Part shown: positions 18,562-27,727 of the stretch, one piece after another | How the letters are laid out: every line of letters starts with the position of its first letter | How positions within the stretch are numbered: position 1 is the first letter of the stretch | DNA from: CAZBDV01 sp964490765 | GTDB lineage: Bacteria > Cloacimonadota > Cloacimonadia > Cloacimonadales > JAJBBL01 | Assembly: GCA_964490765.1 (NCBI GenBank) | Contig: CAZBDV010000028.1 | Span: forward strand, 1 to 28,695 | DNA length: 28,695 nt | Direction of reading: 5' to 3' | Notes under the pieces: model-generated | What the model was told of the DNA's origin: nothing | Databases searched by the model: none | Seen by the model: only the letters and a program-made list of their open reading frames with translations | Position numbers and translations under genes: made by a program

Positions 18562-19692
18562 ATGAGTTTGAGACGAATATATACAGGTTTGATGCTTGTG
18601 TTGTTGGGATTATTGGTATTGATTGGTTGTAGTTCGGGAGCTTCACTTCCAGACAGCCAGAGACTGGTAGGGCAAGCCCGTGTTAATATGCGTTCAGGTA
18701 ATACTTACATGACCTATGAGGAATATGACTTAGCCCTGGAAAGGTATCTTGAAGTATTAGACGAGAATCCGGAATATATTGAAGCATTGAAGAATATTGG
18801 TGATATATATTTCTTCTATGCCGAAACAATACCCGATCAGGCAGATGAATACTATTTCCAATCATTTAATTACTATGATCAGGCTATCGAATCATACAAT
18901 AAAATACAGGAAGAGGGTAATTACCCGCAATTTGAGGATATTATAGAAGATGCAGAGCTCAAAAGACGTGGCGCCTGGGCAAGATTGTTTAATATTGGGC
19001 AGGAACTTTATACCGAGAATATGATAGACGAATCTCTGCAACACTTCTTTGATCTATCCGATCTGACACCTGACAGCACTAACGTTTTTGCAATGATAGC
19101 AACTATATATCAAACTCAGGGTGAAGATGATAGAGCAGCAGATTTTTTCGAACATATAACAGAAATCGATCCTCAGGATACAGTATCGAGGAACAATCTA
19201 GCCCTTTACCACTTCAACAATCAGAATTACGAAGAGTCAATAAACTGGTATGAAGAGATTATTGAGATCGACCCTACCGATCCGGAAGTGTATTACAATA
19301 TTGGCTTCGTGTATATGAATACGGAAGGTGGAGATCATCAGGCTCTGGAAGCATTTGAGACAGCTTATGAGCTCGATAATTCATTTATTGACGCTGCCAT
19401 CAATGCGGGCTTCACTGCTTTTAATCTAATGAGGTATGATAAAACTGTGGAGTATTTTAAAGAGGTTCTGAACGTAACACCTGATGATCAAGAGGTAATT
19501 TTGTATCTTCTTTATGCTTTAGAACATGAAGGTAATTATGAAGAGATGTTGGAATATGGACAGAAGTTATACCAATTAGACAATCAATCTGTCGAGGCAG
19601 TTCAGTTTATAATCTTAGCGGCTCATAGACTCGAAAGAACCGATATACAGAGCGAATATCTGGAGATACTGAACCAATTAGAGGGTAACTGA
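18562..19692 (+). CDS. TPR-repeat lipoprotein
   Basis: 376 residues; GGAGG lies five bases before the ATG. A hydrophobic leader (YTGLMLVLLGLLVLIG) runs into the lipobox LVLIGC, so the protein is lipid-anchored, facing the periplasm. From residue about 45 onward nearly the whole chain is made of tetratricopeptide repeats, with signatures such as EEYDLALERYLEVLDENPEY, NLALYHFNNQNYEESINWYE and DPEVYYNIGFVYMNTEGG. Such proteins act as protein-protein scaffolds, often in outer-membrane or secretion assemblies; no specific partner can be named. The composition is strongly acidic, rich in Glu, Asp and Tyr. It is divergent from the beta-domain lipoprotein and is followed, after 57 bases, by tRNA-Leu in the same direction. 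Confidence 0.9.
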   Translation: MSLRRIYTGLMLVLLGLLVLIGCSSGASLPDSQRLVGQARVNMRSGNTYMTYEEYDLALERYLEVLDENPEYIEALKNIGDIYFFYAETIPDQADEYYFQSFNYYDQAIESYNKIQEEGNYPQFEDIIEDAELKRRGAWARLFNIGQELYTENMIDESLQHFFDLSDLTPDSTNVFAMIATIYQTQGEDDRAADFFEHITEIDPQDTVSRNNLALYHFNNQNYEESINWYEEIIEIDPTDPEVYYNIGFVYMNTEGGDHQALEAFETAYELDNSFIDAAINAGFTAFNLMRYDKTVEYFKEVLNVTPDDQEVILYLLYALEHEGNYEEMLEYGQKLYQLDNQSVEAVQFIILAAHRLERTDIQSEYLEILNQLEGN

Positions 19693-19749
19693 TTATCAGC
19701 CCTGAATTATATACAGAATAATAAAAGAGAGAATACAATATCGAATAAA

Positions 19750-19836
19750 GCGAAAGTGGTGGAATTGGCAGACACGCTGGATTTAGGTTCCAGTAGGAGA
19801 AATCCTATGGGGGTTCAAGTCCCCCCTTTCGCACCA
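19750..19836 (+). tRNA. tRNA-Leu (anticodon UAG)
   Basis: A class II tRNA folds cleanly. The acceptor is GCGAAAG with CTTTCGC, discriminator A and an encoded CCA. The anticodon stem CTGGA/TCCAG encloses loop TTTAGGT with anticodon TAG. The long variable arm TAGGA-GAAA-TCCTA is typical of Leu, and the T-arm is GGGGG-TTCAAGT-CCCCC. It reads CUN leucine codons. It lies 35 bases before the trigger-factor gene in the same direction. Confidence 0.97.
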
Positions 19837-19871
19837 TTTCTCATAACCACCAAAAGGATCAGGAGTATTAA

Positions 19872-21164
19872 GTGAACATTTCAATCAAAGACGTCGATCA
19901 ATGTGTTAAAGAATTAACAATAACCATACCCTCAGAGCAGGCTATGAAGGATTACCGCTCTGTGTTGCAGCAATTCAAAAACTATGTAGTGGTTCCAGGT
20001 TTCCGTAAAGGCAAAGCACCCTTATCAATGGTTGATAACCTGTTTTTTGACCAGGCAAGAGAATCTTATCTGAAAGAGAAGGTCTATGACTATTACGAAA
20101 CAGCTATTAAAGAGAACGATATAAAACCTATGTATCAGGGCGTACCAACCAATATTGAGTGGGATAAGGGGAAGGATCTGATCATGGTATTCCGTTATGA
20201 AATTGAACCTCAGGTCACTATCTCCAAATATACTGAACTGGAAGTGCCATTTAATGAAACTGAGTTTAATGAAGAGATGATCGATGATGCCATTGATAAC
20301 ATACGCAAGAATATGGGTAAAGAGGAAAATATTGAAGGTCCAGTTGAAGAAGGAGATAACCTTCATATCACTCTCGAGAGCAAGGATAACGACACTGAAC
20401 TTGACCCATCACTGAAGGAAATTAATGTAGTTAAACTGGGTGATAATAGCTATGGAGAGAAGTTTAACCGAGACCTGATTGGCCATAATCGGAATGATGT
20501 CGTCAAAACAATATTGATAAAAGACGATAAAGAGTACAATGTCAGAGTTATAATCAACACGATAGTAAGAACAGTCTACCCCAAAATTGATGAAGAATTT
20601 GCCAGAAATGCTGATTTCGAATCCCTGAAACAGATGCGTCAGGATGTTGAGAAGAATCTCCGCAAACAGGTTGAAACTACTAACCAGAGAGAGAAACAGA
20701 ATAGCTTGCTGCTCAAACTGATCGAGAGCAATCCCTTTGACATACCACCTTCATCAGTTATTTCATACTCGCATAAACTGGCCGAACCTTACGCCAGATT
20801 ACTGAACAAAAAACCTGAAGACCTGGCTGAGTATTATACACAAACTGCTTATTTTGAGATAAAGAGTTACTATATCGTCACTGAATTGATGAAGATCATC
20901 CCTCTGGAAATTACGGAAATGGATGAAAAAAATACTATCAAGGAACTGGCGGACGAGTTGAATCTCAGTGTTGAAGAGTACTTACAGAAGAACCCCGATG
21001 TAACAAAAAGGGAGGAGTTCGTTAATAGAATTAAAGAGAAAAAACTCTTTGACTATTTGATGGAGAATAACAAATTCATCAAGAAAGAAGATAAAATTGA
21101 TGAGCAGGATTCTTCCGACGACGATAAACAGGGAGAAGATGTCAAAACAGATATAGAGGAGTAA
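19872..21164 (+). CDS. tig: Trigger factor
   Basis: Ribosome-bound chaperone that meets nascent chains at the exit tunnel. 430 residues, the usual length. The start is GTG with AGGAG eight bases upstream. The N-terminal ribosome-binding domain has the signature GFRKGKAP (about residues 44-51), with PGFRKG at the ribosomal contact loop. A middle region (about 150-240) corresponds to the FKBP-like prolyl isomerase domain but is diverged and may be catalytically weak, as in several non-proteobacterial trigger factors (inference). The helical C-terminal chaperone region follows, ending in a highly charged Asp/Glu/Lys tail. It is the first protein gene of the conserved tig-clpP-clpX cluster, with only 4 bases before clpP. 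Confidence 0.96.
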   Translation: MNISIKDVDQCVKELTITIPSEQAMKDYRSVLQQFKNYVVVPGFRKGKAPLSMVDNLFFDQARESYLKEKVYDYYETAIKENDIKPMYQGVPTNIEWDKGKDLIMVFRYEIEPQVTISKYTELEVPFNETEFNEEMIDDAIDNIRKNMGKEENIEGPVEEGDNLHITLESKDNDTELDPSLKEINVVKLGDNSYGEKFNRDLIGHNRNDVVKTILIKDDKEYNVRVIINTIVRTVYPKIDEEFARNADFESLKQMRQDVEKNLRKQVETTNQREKQNSLLLKLIESNPFDIPPSSVISYSHKLAEPYARLLNKKPEDLAEYYTQTAYFEIKSYYIVTELMKIIPLEITEMDEKNTIKELADELNLSVEEYLQKNPDVTKREEFVNRIKEKKLFDYLMENNKFIKKEDKIDEQDSSDDDKQGEDVKTDIEE

Positions 21165-21168
21165 AGCT

Positions 21169-21753
21169 ATGCCTTATGTACCGATAGTAGTAGAACAGAG
21201 CGGAAGGACTGAAAGAGCTTATGATATCTATTCAAGGCTCTTAAAGGACAGAATTATCTTTGTCGGCTCGATAATTGATGATAATATTGCTAATCTTGTC
21301 ATTGCCCAGTTGCTCCATCTTGAAGGTGAAGATCCTGCAAAGGATATATATATGTATATCAACTCGCCCGGTGGCTCTGTTACAGCCGGACTGGCAATAT
21401 ACGACACAATGCAGTATATCAAACCGGCTATCAGTACTATCTGTATCGGGCAGGCAGCATCAATGGGAGCACTACTGCTGGCAGCGGGTGAACCGAAAAT
21501 GAGATTTGGCCTTCCAAACAGTAGAATCATGATTCATCAACCGATGGGTGGTGTTCAGGGTCAAGCAGCAGATATTGACATCCATGCAAAAGAGATACTC
21601 TGCCTGAGAGATCGTTTGAATCGTATTCTTTCTCAGCACACAGGCCAAAAACTGGAAAAGATCGAAAAGGATACAGATAGAAACTTTTTTATGAATGTTG
21701 AAGAGGCTCAAAACTACGGCATCATTGATGAAGTATTGCTAAACCGTAAGTAG
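21169..21753 (+). CDS. clpP: ATP-dependent Clp protease proteolytic subunit
   Basis: Serine peptidase that forms a two-ring tetradecamer and degrades proteins fed in by ClpX. 194 residues, the usual mature length. The nucleophile Ser98 lies in GQAASMGA and the general base His123 in MIHQPMGG. At the third triad position the family pattern is DRD-F, whereas this protein reads DTDRNFFM, with Asn172 in place of the catalytic Asp (codon AAC at 21682-21684). The oxyanion-hole segment SPGGSV is intact. A few ClpP paralogues, such as Listeria ClpP1, also carry Asn here and are weakly active alone. It lies 4 bases after tig and 23 before clpX, so the three are probably co-transcribed. Confidence 0.97.
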   Translation: MPYVPIVVEQSGRTERAYDIYSRLLKDRIIFVGSIIDDNIANLVIAQLLHLEGEDPAKDIYMYINSPGGSVTAGLAIYDTMQYIKPAISTICIGQAASMGALLLAAGEPKMRFGLPNSRIMIHQPMGGVQGQAADIDIHAKEILCLRDRLNRILSQHTGQKLEKIEKDTDRNFFMNVEEAQNYGIIDEVLLNRK

Positions 21754-21776
21754 TAACCCAAACAGGAAGGAATTTT

Positions 21777-23033
21777 ATGGACAAATATGTAGATAAATAC
21801 AGCAAACTTCACTGTTCTTTTTGTGGAAAGAGTGAAACAGAGACCAAACATATGATCAAAGGTCTGGCTGGAAATATCTGCGATGAGTGTATCAGGATGT
21901 GTCACTCCATCATAGAAGCAGATCAGAGAGATTTCGGCCTTGATAACTTTGTTTTACCAACTCCGCGAGAAATAAAGGAGTATTTGGATCAATATGTGAT
22001 CGATCAGGATTCAGCTAAAGAAATCATTGCCGTCTCCGTTTATAATCACTATAAGAGAATCTTTAAACAGAAGAAAGATGACGAGATAGAGATCGAGAAG
22101 AGTAACATTCTGATGATGGGACCGACAGGTTCGGGTAAAACCCTCATTGCCCAGACTCTGGCAAGATTTCTCAAAGTCCCGTTTGCTATTGCAGATGCAA
22201 CAACTTTAACAGAAGCGGGCTATGTCGGTGAAGATGTAGAGAATATACTGGTCAGGTTGTTACAGAATGCAGATTATGATGTGGAGAAGGCAGAAAGGGG
22301 AATAATCTATGTCGATGAGATCGATAAAATATCCCGTAAATCAGAAACCCCTTCTATCACTCGTGATGTTTCTGGAGAGGGTGTGCAGCAGGCGTTATTG
22401 AAAATCCTTGAAGGCTCGAAAGTTAATGTCCCACCGAAGGGAGGAAGAAAACATCCACATCAGGATTTTATCGAGATCGATACCAGTAAAATTCTCTTTG
22501 TTGTAGGTGGTGCTTTCTGTGGCCTGGATAGAATCATCAAACAGAGAATCAATCAGAAGAATGTCGGATTTGATGCCGATATAAGATTGAACTCAGAGCA
22601 GGATACGGACATCTTCAGCAAAGTTATTCCTGACGACCTGCTCAAATTTGGACTTATTCCCGAACTCGTTGGCAGGTTACCTGTTACAACAGCTCTGACC
22701 GAATTGAGTGAAAATGCTTTGGTTCAAATTCTGACATTACCGAAAAACGCTATTTGCAAGCAGTATCAGAAGCTTTTCGAGATGGAGGGTGTGGAATTAG
22801 AATTCACTCAAGAAGCACTTCTCGAGATCGCTTCAATAGCTCTAAAACAAAAAACTGGTGCACGCGGCTTAAGGTCTATAATGGAAAAAACCATGTTAAG
22901 AATAATGTATAACCTGCCCGATCAGGCAAATGTCTCTAAATGCAAAATTACACCTGAAGTATTGAAGGACAATAAAGAGCCTGAGTACACCTATAAAACC
23001 GATAATACAAATAAAAAGGAAAGTCTTGGCTGA
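21777..23033 (+). CDS. clpX: ATP-dependent Clp protease ATP-binding subunit ClpX
   Basis: AAA+ unfoldase that recognises substrates and threads them into ClpP. 418 residues; the ATG has GGAAGGA about six bases upstream. The N-terminal zinc-binding dimer domain has Cys14, Cys17 (CSFCGK) and Cys36, Cys39 (CDECIRMC). Next are Walker A GPTGSGKT (about 115-122), the pore loop GYVGED (about 150), Walker B IIYVDEID (about 178-185), the arginine-finger region GLIPELVGRLP and sensor 2 GARGLRS. The ClpP-docking loop, usually I/L-G-F, reads VGF in QKNVGFDAD. All ATPase residues are present. It is the last gene of the tig-clpP-clpX cluster. Confidence 0.98.
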   Translation: MDKYVDKYSKLHCSFCGKSETETKHMIKGLAGNICDECIRMCHSIIEADQRDFGLDNFVLPTPREIKEYLDQYVIDQDSAKEIIAVSVYNHYKRIFKQKKDDEIEIEKSNILMMGPTGSGKTLIAQTLARFLKVPFAIADATTLTEAGYVGEDVENILVRLLQNADYDVEKAERGIIYVDEIDKISRKSETPSITRDVSGEGVQQALLKILEGSKVNVPPKGGRKHPHQDFIEIDTSKILFVVGGAFCGLDRIIKQRINQKNVGFDADIRLNSEQDTDIFSKVIPDDLLKFGLIPELVGRLPVTTALTELSENALVQILTLPKNAICKQYQKLFEMEGVELEFTQEALLEIASIALKQKTGARGLRSIMEKTMLRIMYNLPDQANVSKCKITPEVLKDNKEPEYTYKTDNTNKKESLG

Positions 23034-23125
23034 TCTAATCACGGGTATCGGAATAATCGGTTCTGATTATAGTTCAGAACTGAACTGAGAGATATTGATC
23101 AAGAAGAGACTAACCGCTAAAAAAA

Positions 23126-24721
23126 GTGCAGAATAAAACTCTCCTCCATAATGGAATAGTTATGACCATGGACCCCGAACTAGGGGTCCATGATTCTTTA
23201 TTGATAGAAAACAATCGGATTAAAGAGCTTGGCGTTCCAGAACTCTCAAAATCTAACGACTCCTCAATACTGAAAATAGATCTCAAAGGCAAGGTTCTTC
23301 TACCTGGTTTTATCGACAATCATACACATATTCTTGAATACCTGAAAGAGGAAAGGATTGTTGATTTGAAGGGAACAGAAAACCTCACAGAGATTGCAGA
23401 TCGAATTAAAGCATTTCTGAGAAAAATTCCCGAAAGACAGCATATAGAATCTTCAACTAACTGGATTATATGTAGAAATCTTGATCAGTCAAATATACGC
23501 GATTACAATGAATTAGACCGGCAGTTTCTCGACAGGATCTGCAGTAAGTATCCTGTAGTATTACAAAGCAAAGATCTTCATACCCGGTGCTGCAATTCAA
23601 CCGCTTTGAAATATATCGGGATAGACTCTAAGACACCTGATCCTTCGGGAGGTAAAATTGGTCGGAGACCTGATGGTACTCCTGATGGTTTTCTCTATGA
23701 AAAAGCCTGGATACTGGTAGAACGATTTCTAAAACATAACTCGCCATACGATTACAGGGCCAGTCTGTCTTCAGGTCTCAACAAACTCTATCGTTACGGT
23801 CTTACAGCTGTTCATACAATGGAAAATTTTTCCGACTTCCGTCAGTATGCTGATCTCTTTGTCGATAAACTAAGGGTATGCTGGCATATATATGACGAGG
23901 ATATCGACGATGTTATTGATCAGGGACTTACTTCTTACACCGGTACTGAATTCAAGAAGTTCGGGACTATCAAATCCTTTCTCGATGGCGCTCTCGGCTC
24001 TTCGACTGCCTTCTTGTCCATCAGCGATGATAGTAGTTCATCATCAGCATCCCTCTTAATCGAAGAAGATGCTCTCATCAATCTTATACAGAAGTGCCGG
24101 AATAATAATCTCGGACTAAGCTTTCATTCCATTGGTGATAAAAGTACGACAGTATTACTCGATGTAATAGACAGGCTCTACTCCAGAGGAAGAGTTTCTC
24201 CGATGCTCCGTCTGGAACATCTGCAATTTCTTAATAGTGATGACATCGAGAGAATCAGAGAAAGAGGAATATACTGCTCGCTTCAACCCTATCACATCAG
24301 TTTCGACATCCCTATTATAGACAAAAAACATAGATCGCTTCGAAATATTGCCTATCCCTTGAAAGTTATTTTTGACAAAGGTTGTCGAGTGGGGTTTGGC
24401 TCTGATGCTCCAATTGCTGATATCAATCCATTTACCGGGATCTATAGTGCTATCACCCGCAAAGTTCATCTCGATCCTGCAGAAGAAAGCTGGTTATCAG
24501 AATTTCTTATCACACCAGAACAGAGTATAAATGGATACACCCGGAGTGGAGCTTACGGTTCAGATAGTCAGAAAGAGCGAGGTACATTAACACCGGGAAA
24601 ACTGGCCGATATGATAGTAATCGAAGATTACAGAAATAAGCCGGCAGATTACTGGTTAGAAGCGCGAAGTTATCTGACGATAATCGATGGCAAGATATGC
24701 TATAATGAGCTCTCTTTTTAA
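23126..24721 (+). CDS. Amidohydrolase family protein (Amidohydro_3, YtcJ-like)
   Basis: Metal-dependent hydrolase of the amidohydrolase superfamily; the substrate cannot be told. 531 residues, the normal length for the YtcJ-like group. The only reasonable start is GTG at 23126, since a stop lies four codons upstream; its ribosome binding site is poor, suggesting low expression or coupling. The N-terminal beta strand LLHNGIVMTMD and LPGFIDNHTH (metal-binding His-x-His, about residues 66-68) are typical. Further ligands are in HSIGDKS (about 337) and RLEHLQF (about 360), with the catalytic Asp in GFGSDAPI (about 430). The C-terminus returns to the small beta domain (LTPGKLADMIVIE). It is 92 bases after clpX, in a mixed set of plus-strand genes rather than a clear pathway. 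Confidence 0.93.
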   Translation: MQNKTLLHNGIVMTMDPELGVHDSLLIENNRIKELGVPELSKSNDSSILKIDLKGKVLLPGFIDNHTHILEYLKEERIVDLKGTENLTEIADRIKAFLRKIPERQHIESSTNWIICRNLDQSNIRDYNELDRQFLDRICSKYPVVLQSKDLHTRCCNSTALKYIGIDSKTPDPSGGKIGRRPDGTPDGFLYEKAWILVERFLKHNSPYDYRASLSSGLNKLYRYGLTAVHTMENFSDFRQYADLFVDKLRVCWHIYDEDIDDVIDQGLTSYTGTEFKKFGTIKSFLDGALGSSTAFLSISDDSSSSSASLLIEEDALINLIQKCRNNNLGLSFHSIGDKSTTVLLDVIDRLYSRGRVSPMLRLEHLQFLNSDDIERIRERGIYCSLQPYHISFDIPIIDKKHRSLRNIAYPLKVIFDKGCRVGFGSDAPIADINPFTGIYSAITRKVHLDPAEESWLSEFLITPEQSINGYTRSGAYGSDSQKERGTLTPGKLADMIVIEDYRNKPADYWLEARSYLTIIDGKICYNELSF

Positions 24722-24755
24722 TTGAGAAGCTAACTCCTGTAATTGATATATGTTA

Positions 24756-24784
24756 TTGACAACTTTTATCAGAACTCTTTTATG
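24756..24784 (+). promoter_or_regulatory. Candidate promoter of the DUF2723 gene
   Basis: A perfect TTGACA (24756-24761) is followed after 17 bases by TTTATG (24779-24784), a weak -10. It lies in the 142-base gap before the DUF2723 gene and would give a leader of about 70 bases. Confidence 0.4.
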
Positions 24785-24863
24785 TTTAGCCATGATCAGC
24801 AGACCTGATGCTGGTAACCCTAAATAAGAAACAGATACAGCATAAAATTCGAAAGAGGTGAGG

Positions 24864-27569
24864 ATGAAACCAAAGAGGATCGATAAGAAAAAAACCGGCC
24901 AGATGACTAAGAAGCCGTTATATGATTTCAGTGATCAGATGCGGCCACAGAAGATAGTCAATCCACGAACCAATGCAGTAATTGCTTTTCTGATATTTCT
25001 CTTTACACTGGTAATTTACTGGTTAACCCAGAACCGTTCTGTGACATTCTGGGATGTCGGAGAATACATAACCTGCAGTAGTATTCTTGGTATCCCTCAT
25101 CCCCCCGGTAATCCGTTCTATATCATCCTCGGCAGATTTTTCACTATCTTCGGTTTTGGGCTGCATGATGCACTCATAGTCAATGCCATTTCGGGATTAA
25201 TGTCTGCTCTCGCTGTAATGTTTATCTATCTGCTCACTGTCAAACTCATATCGATGATCGATAACAACAGATATTTTATTCACATCGGTGGTCTGATTGC
25301 TGCACTCTTTACTGCTTTCTCCTTTACATTCTGGAACAATGCTATCGAGGCATCAGTTTATCCAGGTCGAGACCTGATCATATTCTTCGTGATCTGGTTG
25401 ACTCTAATCTGGGTAGAGAAGACGAGAGAATACTCACATCAGAACTTTCTTCTTCTTATCTTGTACGCTTTCTTTATTGGCTTCAGTATACATCAGACAA
25501 CTCTACAGACAATACCTGCAGTCCTCTTTATTGTTATTTATCCTTTGATCTTACAGGCTGTGAAGACGAGTAAATTCTGGGTTAGATTCTTCGTCTTTCT
25601 AATCATCGGCCTGATTCTCTATTTCATATTCATTCAGATCAGTAAAGTAATCCAGATTCCCGATATGGCAAAGATGGTAACTGCTGTATTTTTCGGTTTG
25701 ATCTGCTATATCTATCTCAAAGATCGCATCCATTATACAGTCTGGCTCTGGGGTATAGCCTTCATGATAATTGCGCTGAGCCCCCATATCTATCTCTTTG
25801 TCAGGTCTGAGCTGCGACCTTTCATTAACGAAGGACATCCCCATAATCTGGAACTCTTCTCTGATTACGTCTTAAGGCGTCAGTATGGTGTAACGAGTTT
25901 CATTGAGAGGAGAGCGACTTTTTATTATCAAGTAACTGAGCATTTCCTACGCTATTTCTTCTGGCAGTTCTTTCATACTGATAGTATAGCTCGTTGGCTG
26001 AGCTTGCCGCCTCATTTCATTGCCAGTCTTACCAGAGCTCTTGTTGTTTTCCTTGGCCTGGGTGGTATGTATTATCAATTCAAGAAAAACAGACATGCTT
26101 TTATCTATCTCCTGGCATTCTTTCTAATGACATCAATAGCTATGATCTTTGTTATGAACCTCTCTGATGCGGAAGTAAGAGACCGTGACTATTTCTTTGT
26201 CTCTGCTTATGCTCTCTGGGCTGTATGGATGGCAATCGGATCAATCTGGATTATACGATATGTTTTATCAAGTAAACAGATTATTCTGAACTTAGTAGTC
26301 CTTCTCGTAATACTCTTACCAATCGTGAATTTCGCCTCTCAATACTTTATTCACAATCGTTCCAGAGAGTTCATAGCCCTCGATTATGGCCTTAATTTTC
26401 TCAATAGCCTGGAAGAGAATGCTATCATCTTTACTCACGGCGATAACGATACATTCCCTCTCTGGTATGCTCAGGCTGTATATGACCCCCATGCATTCGA
26501 ACATACCTATCCTGCCAGGGATGTCATAGAAGACGAAGAAACAGCAGAGGCAATAAATCGTGCAATGAAGTATAAGAGAGAACAACTGAAAGGGATCCGG
26601 CCCGATGTATCAGTAGCCAACCTGAGTCTGCTCAATACTCCCTGGTATCTCAGGCAGTTACGTGATCTGGAAGGGATACATTTCAATATACCTGATGAAC
26701 AGATTGATAATGTAAGGCCCTTTATAGTAGACAGGAACCGAGATATCATGATCGTTAATCCCAATGACCACACAGACAGATTCTCTGTCACCCTCGAGAG
26801 AAACAGGCCTATGCTCATTAAGGATACAGCCGCATTACAGATTATTCGGGATAACTACGGAAGAAGGCCTATATATTTTGCAGTCACAATTGCTGATGAA
26901 ATCGTATTTCAGGACCATCTGAGAAACGAAGGGATGGTGAACAGAATAGTTGCCAGTAAGAATCCTGACCAGATAGACATTGATCGTCTTAAGCATAACC
27001 TGGAAGAGATTTACTCTTATAGAAGCATTTTCGAAGAGGATATCCATAAAGACGAGAATATGCAGAAACTTATCACGAATTACGGAGCTGCCTTTATGAG
27101 GGTATCACAGTACTATCACAGGCAGAATGATTTGAGTAATGCAGCACATTATCTCGATAAGGCTATCCGTTTTATCCAGAATCGTGAACGTTTCTATCCC
27201 GGCTTGACTCAACTTTACATTGATGCGGAAGAATATGAGAGAGCATTAGATACTGTAGAAAAAGCAATAGAGTCTTCCCCCCTGAATCTCAATTTGTATG
27301 TTCAGGCAGTCTTTGCCCATCTGGAACTCGACTCTATCGATGCAGCTTTCGATATGTTTGATAGAGCTATTGAGGCGGGCATTTCAGCACCCGATTTAAT
27401 CAATTACATCTACCTTGCTTCTCTAGACTACGAAATCTATGATAGAGGTATAGAGATGCTGAGAAGACTGGAAGCTCAGGATCCTTATTCTCTGATTCCA
27501 GAATATATAGAGATATTAGAAGAGACAAGGGACTCTATCAACAACTTGGATCAGGAAGAGAGCGACTGA
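24864..27569 (+). CDS. DUF2723 integral membrane protein with C-terminal TPRs
   Basis: Polytopic membrane protein of about 901 residues. I choose ATG 24864, with AGAGG five bases upstream; an in-frame GTG at 24858 would have its ribosome binding site too close. The N-terminus is basic and cytoplasmic. The family signature follows the first membrane segment: FWDVGEYI and GIPHPPGNPFYI (about residues 60-85), the acidic pair resembling the catalytic loop of GT-C glycosyltransferases. Roughly ten to twelve hydrophobic segments span residues about 35-480. A soluble region follows, then TPR-like repeats at about 740-890 (SNAAHYLDKAIRF, YERALDTVEKAIESSP, DAAFDMFDRAIEAG). The eukaryotic relative TMEM260 is a protein O-mannosyltransferase, so a role in surface-protein O-glycosylation is a reasonable inference, not shown here. 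Confidence 0.88.
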   Translation: MKPKRIDKKKTGQMTKKPLYDFSDQMRPQKIVNPRTNAVIAFLIFLFTLVIYWLTQNRSVTFWDVGEYITCSSILGIPHPPGNPFYIILGRFFTIFGFGLHDALIVNAISGLMSALAVMFIYLLTVKLISMIDNNRYFIHIGGLIAALFTAFSFTFWNNAIEASVYPGRDLIIFFVIWLTLIWVEKTREYSHQNFLLLILYAFFIGFSIHQTTLQTIPAVLFIVIYPLILQAVKTSKFWVRFFVFLIIGLILYFIFIQISKVIQIPDMAKMVTAVFFGLICYIYLKDRIHYTVWLWGIAFMIIALSPHIYLFVRSELRPFINEGHPHNLELFSDYVLRRQYGVTSFIERRATFYYQVTEHFLRYFFWQFFHTDSIARWLSLPPHFIASLTRALVVFLGLGGMYYQFKKNRHAFIYLLAFFLMTSIAMIFVMNLSDAEVRDRDYFFVSAYALWAVWMAIGSIWIIRYVLSSKQIILNLVVLLVILLPIVNFASQYFIHNRSREFIALDYGLNFLNSLEENAIIFTHGDNDTFPLWYAQAVYDPHAFEHTYPARDVIEDEETAEAINRAMKYKREQLKGIRPDVSVANLSLLNTPWYLRQLRDLEGIHFNIPDEQIDNVRPFIVDRNRDIMIVNPNDHTDRFSVTLERNRPMLIKDTAALQIIRDNYGRRPIYFAVTIADEIVFQDHLRNEGMVNRIVASKNPDQIDIDRLKHNLEEIYSYRSIFEEDIHKDENMQKLITNYGAAFMRVSQYYHRQNDLSNAAHYLDKAIRFIQNRERFYPGLTQLYIDAEEYERALDTVEKAIESSPLNLNLYVQAVFAHLELDSIDAAFDMFDRAIEAGISAPDLINYIYLASLDYEIYDRGIEMLRRLEAQDPYSLIPEYIEILEETRDSINNLDQEESD

Positions 27570-27727
27570 AAGAATACCCGGGTTCCAGTACCTGGAAGTA
27601 CAACCATAAATTTACCGCAATGAGCATTTTACTGCAAAGAATGATCGTTTTTTTTATCTTGTCGTCAGATGAAAGCGCATTATGTTATTTATAATGGACA
27701 AGAATGCAGTAGTGCTGAGAGGGGAAT

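Noticed and set aside
18344..18646. A 100-codon minus-strand frame overlapping the TPR lipoprotein start
   Set aside because: It covers the ribosome binding site and signal peptide of a well-supported gene and has no family features.
19750..19836. tRNA-Leu as an attachment site for a mobile element
   Set aside because: No integrase, no duplicated tRNA 3' end nearby and no foreign-looking genes; it is followed by housekeeping genes.
23071..23086. AGTTCAG-AA-CTGAACT inverted repeat after clpX
   Set aside because: No T-tract, so not a terminator, and a 2-base loop is too tight for RNA; a competing stem GTTCTG/CAGAAC overlaps it. Too short to call an operator.
27575..27600. TTCCAG-TAC-CTGGAA hairpin after the DUF2723 gene as terminator
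   Set aside because: Only six pairs with a 3-base loop and no adjacent T-tract.
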